In this document: piece after piece, positions 60,436 to 64,000 of the stretch
Position numbering within the stretch: position 1 is the first letter of the stretch
Layout: each line of letters starts with the position of its first letter
NCBI GenBank assembly: GCA_902728285.1
Contig: CACVBU010000038.1
Coordinates: forward strand, 1 to 64,000
Reading direction: 5' to 3'
DNA from: Clytia hemisphaerica
Lineage: Eukaryota > Cnidaria > Hydrozoa > Leptothecata > Clytiidae
Length of the DNA: 64,000 bases
Program-made: the position numbers and the translations under genes
The notes under the pieces: model-generated
Told to the model about the DNA's origin: nothing
Seen by the model: only the letters and a program-made list of their open reading frames with translations
Databases searched by the model: none

Positions 60436-63400
60436 AATTTAACTAAAACATTCTTCCAAATAGTATTTGTTTTTTAATAAAAACAAGCAAACAAAGATTT
60501 AGAAACATTAAACTAAAATGGCCGTATCGGTTAGACGCAACCGATATGGACGTTGACATGTCATCCAACTCAGAGTGACATGTATGAATGTGATTTGACT
60601 GAATTATTCTTCCAAGAAGTATTTGTTTTGAATAAAAACAAGCAAACAAAGATTAAGAAACATTAAACTAAAATGGCCATACCGGTTAGACGCAACCGAT
60701 ATGGACGATGATATGTCATCAAACTCAGAGTGACATCAATGAATGTAATTTAACTAAAACATTCTTCCAAATAGTATTTCTTTTCAATAAAAACAAGAAA
60801 ACAAAGATTTAGAAACATTAAACTAAAATGGCCATATTGGTTAGACGCAACCGATATGGACGATGATATGTCATCCAACTCAGAGTGACATCAATGGATG
60901 TAATTTAACTAAAACATTCTTCCAAATAGTATTTCTTTTCAATAAAAACAAGAAAACAAAGATTTAGAAACATTAAACTAAAATGGCCATATCGGTTAGA
61001 CGCAACCGATATGGACGCTGCCATGTCATCCAACTCAGAGTGACATCAATAAATGTAATTTAACTAAAACATTCTTCTAAGTAGTATTTCTTTTCAATAA
61101 AAACAAGCAAACAAAGATTTAGAAACATTAAACTAAAATGGCCATATCGGTTAGATGCAACCGATATGGCCATATCGGTTAGACGCAACCGATATGGACG
61201 CTGATATGTCATCTAACTCAAGAGTGACATCAATGAATGTAATTTAACTAAAACATTCTTCCAAATAGTATTTCTTTTCAATAAAAACAAGAAAACAAAG
61301 ATTTAGAAACATTAAACTAAAATGGCCATATTGGTTGGACGCAACCGATATGGACGATGATATGTCATCCAACTCAGAGTGACATCAATGGATGTAATTT
61401 AACTAAAACATTCTTCCAAATAGTATTTCTTTTCAATAAAAACAAGAAAACAAAGATTTAGAGACATTAAACTAAAATGGCCATATCGGTTAGACGCAAC
61501 CGATATGGACGCTGCCATGTCATCCAACTCAGAGTGACATCAATAAATGTAATTTAACTAAAACATTCTTCTAAGTAGTATTTCTTTTCAATAAAAACAA
61601 GCAAACAAAGATTTAGAAACATTAAACTAAAATGGCCATATCGGTTAGACGCAACCGATATGGACACTGGTATGTCATCCAGCTTAGAGTGACTTCAATG
61701 AATGTAATTTGACTAAAACATTCTTCCAAGTAGTATTTGTTTTCAATAAACACAAGCAAACAAAGATTTAGAAACATTAAACTAAAATGGCCGTATTGGT
61801 TAGACGCAACCGATATGGACGCTGACATGTCATCCAACTCAGAGTGACATGTATGAACGTGATTTGACTGAATTATTCTTCTAAGAAGTATTTAATTTGA
61901 ATAAAAACAAGCAAACAAAGATTTAGAAACATTAAACTAAAATGGCCATATCGGTTAGACGCAACGGATATGGACGCTGACATGTCATCCAATTCAGAGT
62001 GACATCAATAAATGTAATTTAACTAAAACATTCTTCCAAATAGTACTTCTTTTCAATAAAAACAAGCAAACAAAAATTTGGTATATTAAATTAAAATTGT
62101 CATATCGGTTAGACGCAACCGAAATGGACACTGGCATGTCATTCAGCTCAGAGTGACTTCAATGAATGTAATTTGACTAAAACATTCTTCCAAATAGTAT
62201 TTCTTTTCAATAAAAACAAGAAAACAAAGATTTAGAAACATTAAACTAAAATGGCCATATTGGTTAGACGCAACCGATATGGACGATGATATGTCATCCA
62301 ACTCAAAGTGACATCAATGAATGTAATTTAACTAAAATATTCTTCCAAATAGTATTTCTTTTCAATAAAAACAAGAAAACAAAGATTTAGAAACATTAAA
62401 CTAAAATGGCCGTATCGGTTAGACGCAACCGATATGGACGTTGACATGTCATCCAACTCAGAGTGACATCAATGAATGTAATTTAAGTCAAACATTCTTC
62501 CAAATAGTATTTCTTTTCAATAAAAACAAGAAAACAAAGATTTAGAAACATTAAACTAAAATGGCCATATCGGTTAGACGCAACCGAAATGGACGCTGCC
62601 ATGTCATCCAACTCAGAGTGACATCAATAAATGTAATTTAACTAAAACATTCTTCTAAGTAGTATTTCTTTTCAATAAAAACAAGCAAACAAAGATATAG
62701 AAACATTAAACTAAAATGGCCATATCGGTTAGACGCAACCGATATGGACGCTGACATGTCATCCAACTCAGAGTGACATGTATGAATGTCATTTGACTGA
62801 ATTATTCTTCCAAGAAGTATTTATTTTGAATAAAAACAAGCAAACAAAGATTAAGAAACATTAAACTAAAATGGCCATATCGGTTAGACGCAACCGATAT
62901 GGATGATGATATGTCATCCAACTCAGAGTGACATCAATGGATGTAATTTAACTAAAACATTCTTCCAAATAGTATTTCTTTTCAATAAAAACAAGAAAAC
63001 AAAGATTTAGAAACATTAAACTAAAATGGCCATATTGGTTAGACGCAACCGATATGGACGATGATATGTCATCCAACTCAAAGTGACATCAATGAATGTA
63101 ATTTAACTAAAACATTCTTCCAGTATTTCTTTTCAATAAAAACAAGAAAACAAAGATTTAGAAACATTAAACTAAAATGGCCATATTGGTTAGACGCAAC
63201 CGATATGGACGCTGCCATGTCATCCAACTCAGAGTGACATCAATAAATGTAATTTAACTAAAACATTCTTCTAAGTAGTATTTCTTTTCAAAAAAACAAG
63301 CAAACAAAGATTTAGAAACATTAAACTAAAATGGCCATATCGGTTAGATGCAACTGATATGGACGCTGATATGTCATCCAACTCAGAGTGACATGTATGA

Positions 63401-64000
63401 ATGTGATTTGACTGAATTATTCTTCCAAGAAGTATTTATGTTGAATAAAAACAAGCAAACAAAGATTTAGAAACATTAAACTAAAATGGCCATATCGGTT
63501 AGACGCAACCGATATGGACGCTGACATGTCATCCAATTCAGAGTGACATCAATAAATGTAATTTAACTAAAACATTCTTCCAAATAGTACTTTTTTTCAA
63601 TAAAAACAAGCAAACAAAAATTTGGTATATTAAATTAAAATTGTCATATCGGTTAGACGCAACCGATATGGACACTGGCATTTTATCCAGCTTAGAGTGA
63701 CTTCAATGAATGTAATTTGACTAAAACATTCTTCCAAGTAGTATTTCTTTTCAATAAATACAAGAAAACAAATATTTAGAAACATTAAACTAAAATGGCC
63801 ATATCGGTTAGACGCAACCGATATGGACACTGGCATGTCATCCAGCTCAGAGTGACATGTATGAATGTGATTTGACTGAATTATTCTTCGCAGAAGTATT
63901 TATTTTGAATAAACACAAGCAAACAAAGAATTAGAAACATTAAACTAAAATGGCCATATCGGTTAGACGCAACCGATATGGACGCTGATATGTCATCCAA
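60436..64000. repeat. 155-bp satellite block 7, runs off the window
   Basis: About 23 monomers to the window end. Many carry ACAAGAAAAC in place of ACAAGCAAAC and GATGATATG in place of GCTGACATG, so this is a local subfamily. Near 61137-61197 the hairpin is doubled within one monomer. Confidence 0.96.

Noticed and set aside
25011..63836. Many 60-90-codon open frames within satellite monomers (for example 31080-31289 and 61622-61837)
   Set aside because: They recur with each monomer. A 155-bp period shifts frame at every unit, so they cannot form a longer protein. They follow from base composition.
24855..64000. Regular repeats resembling a CRISPR array
   Set aside because: The period is 155 bp with the whole unit conserved and no variable spacers, in a eukaryotic context. 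It is a satellite.
24855..64000. CENP-B box in the satellite
   Set aside because: I looked for the TTCG....A..CGGG pattern in the standard monomer and did not find it.
1..64000. tRNA, rRNA or other structured RNA genes
   Set aside because: No cloverleaf with A and B boxes and no rRNA-like conserved blocks were recognised by eye. A covariance-model scan was not possible.

Overview
The window is nuclear DNA of an AT-rich animal genome. Genes have GT-AG introns and no ribosome binding sites or operons. The mix is APE-type LINEs, Harbinger, EnSpm/CACTA, hAT-like, pogo-like and P-element-like transposons, a P2X7-type C-terminal domain and a BEN-domain gene. This suits an invertebrate metazoan, and I lean to a cnidarian, but species cannot be read from the sequence. 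I see no rRNA, tRNA or CRISPR, and no clear single-copy host gene. Almost everything is mobile or repetitive DNA.

Layout. (1) 1-2182: a decayed LINE, split by a 401-bp element with a 10-bp target duplication and truncated by a G-run-tipped DNA element. (2) 2592-5044: a non-coding 2.45-kb element with G-run inverted termini and an 8-bp duplication (hAT-like). (3) 6886-14866: three tandem copies of a 2.66-kb unit. Each carries the 3' end of a Myb/SANT-like gene whose longer, broken copy is at 14557-15514 (minus). Divergently beside it (15921-17052, plus) is the first exon of a Harbinger transposase, split by a TA-flanked element that itself holds a pogo-like element. (4) 17.4-20.5 kb: unrecognised exon-like pieces, a P2X7-type C-terminal domain with an in-frame stop, and a P-element/THAP9-like transposase scrap. 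(5) 20771-23684: a second LINE with an (ATT)n tail and an internal deletion in the reverse transcriptase. (6) 24855-64000: a 155-bp satellite array of roughly 110 monomers. It contains five copies of a 1.05-kb ACCGGT-rich transposon, one 417-bp element, and one very large element at 32713-49332.

The main find is that 16.6-kb element. It has 12-bp inverted termini (CCCTTAAGAAAA), a 2-bp duplication verified against empty sites elsewhere in the same array, and dense subterminal CAAGTATGC/CAAGTCTGC repeats at both ends. It carries two genes in head-to-head orientation. One is a three-exon EnSpm/CACTA-type transposase (minus, about 903 codons, four single-base deletions). The other is a 20-exon BEN-domain gene (plus) whose exons join to exactly 617 codons with no break. 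By analogy with plant CACTA elements, where a second protein binds subterminal repeats, I infer that the BEN protein is the element's accessory DNA-binding factor. I have not seen this arrangement described, but could not search.

The satellite, the 1.05-kb transposon and the surrounding monomers have been copied together in blocks, giving a higher-order repeat in which a transposon multiplied by satellite amplification.
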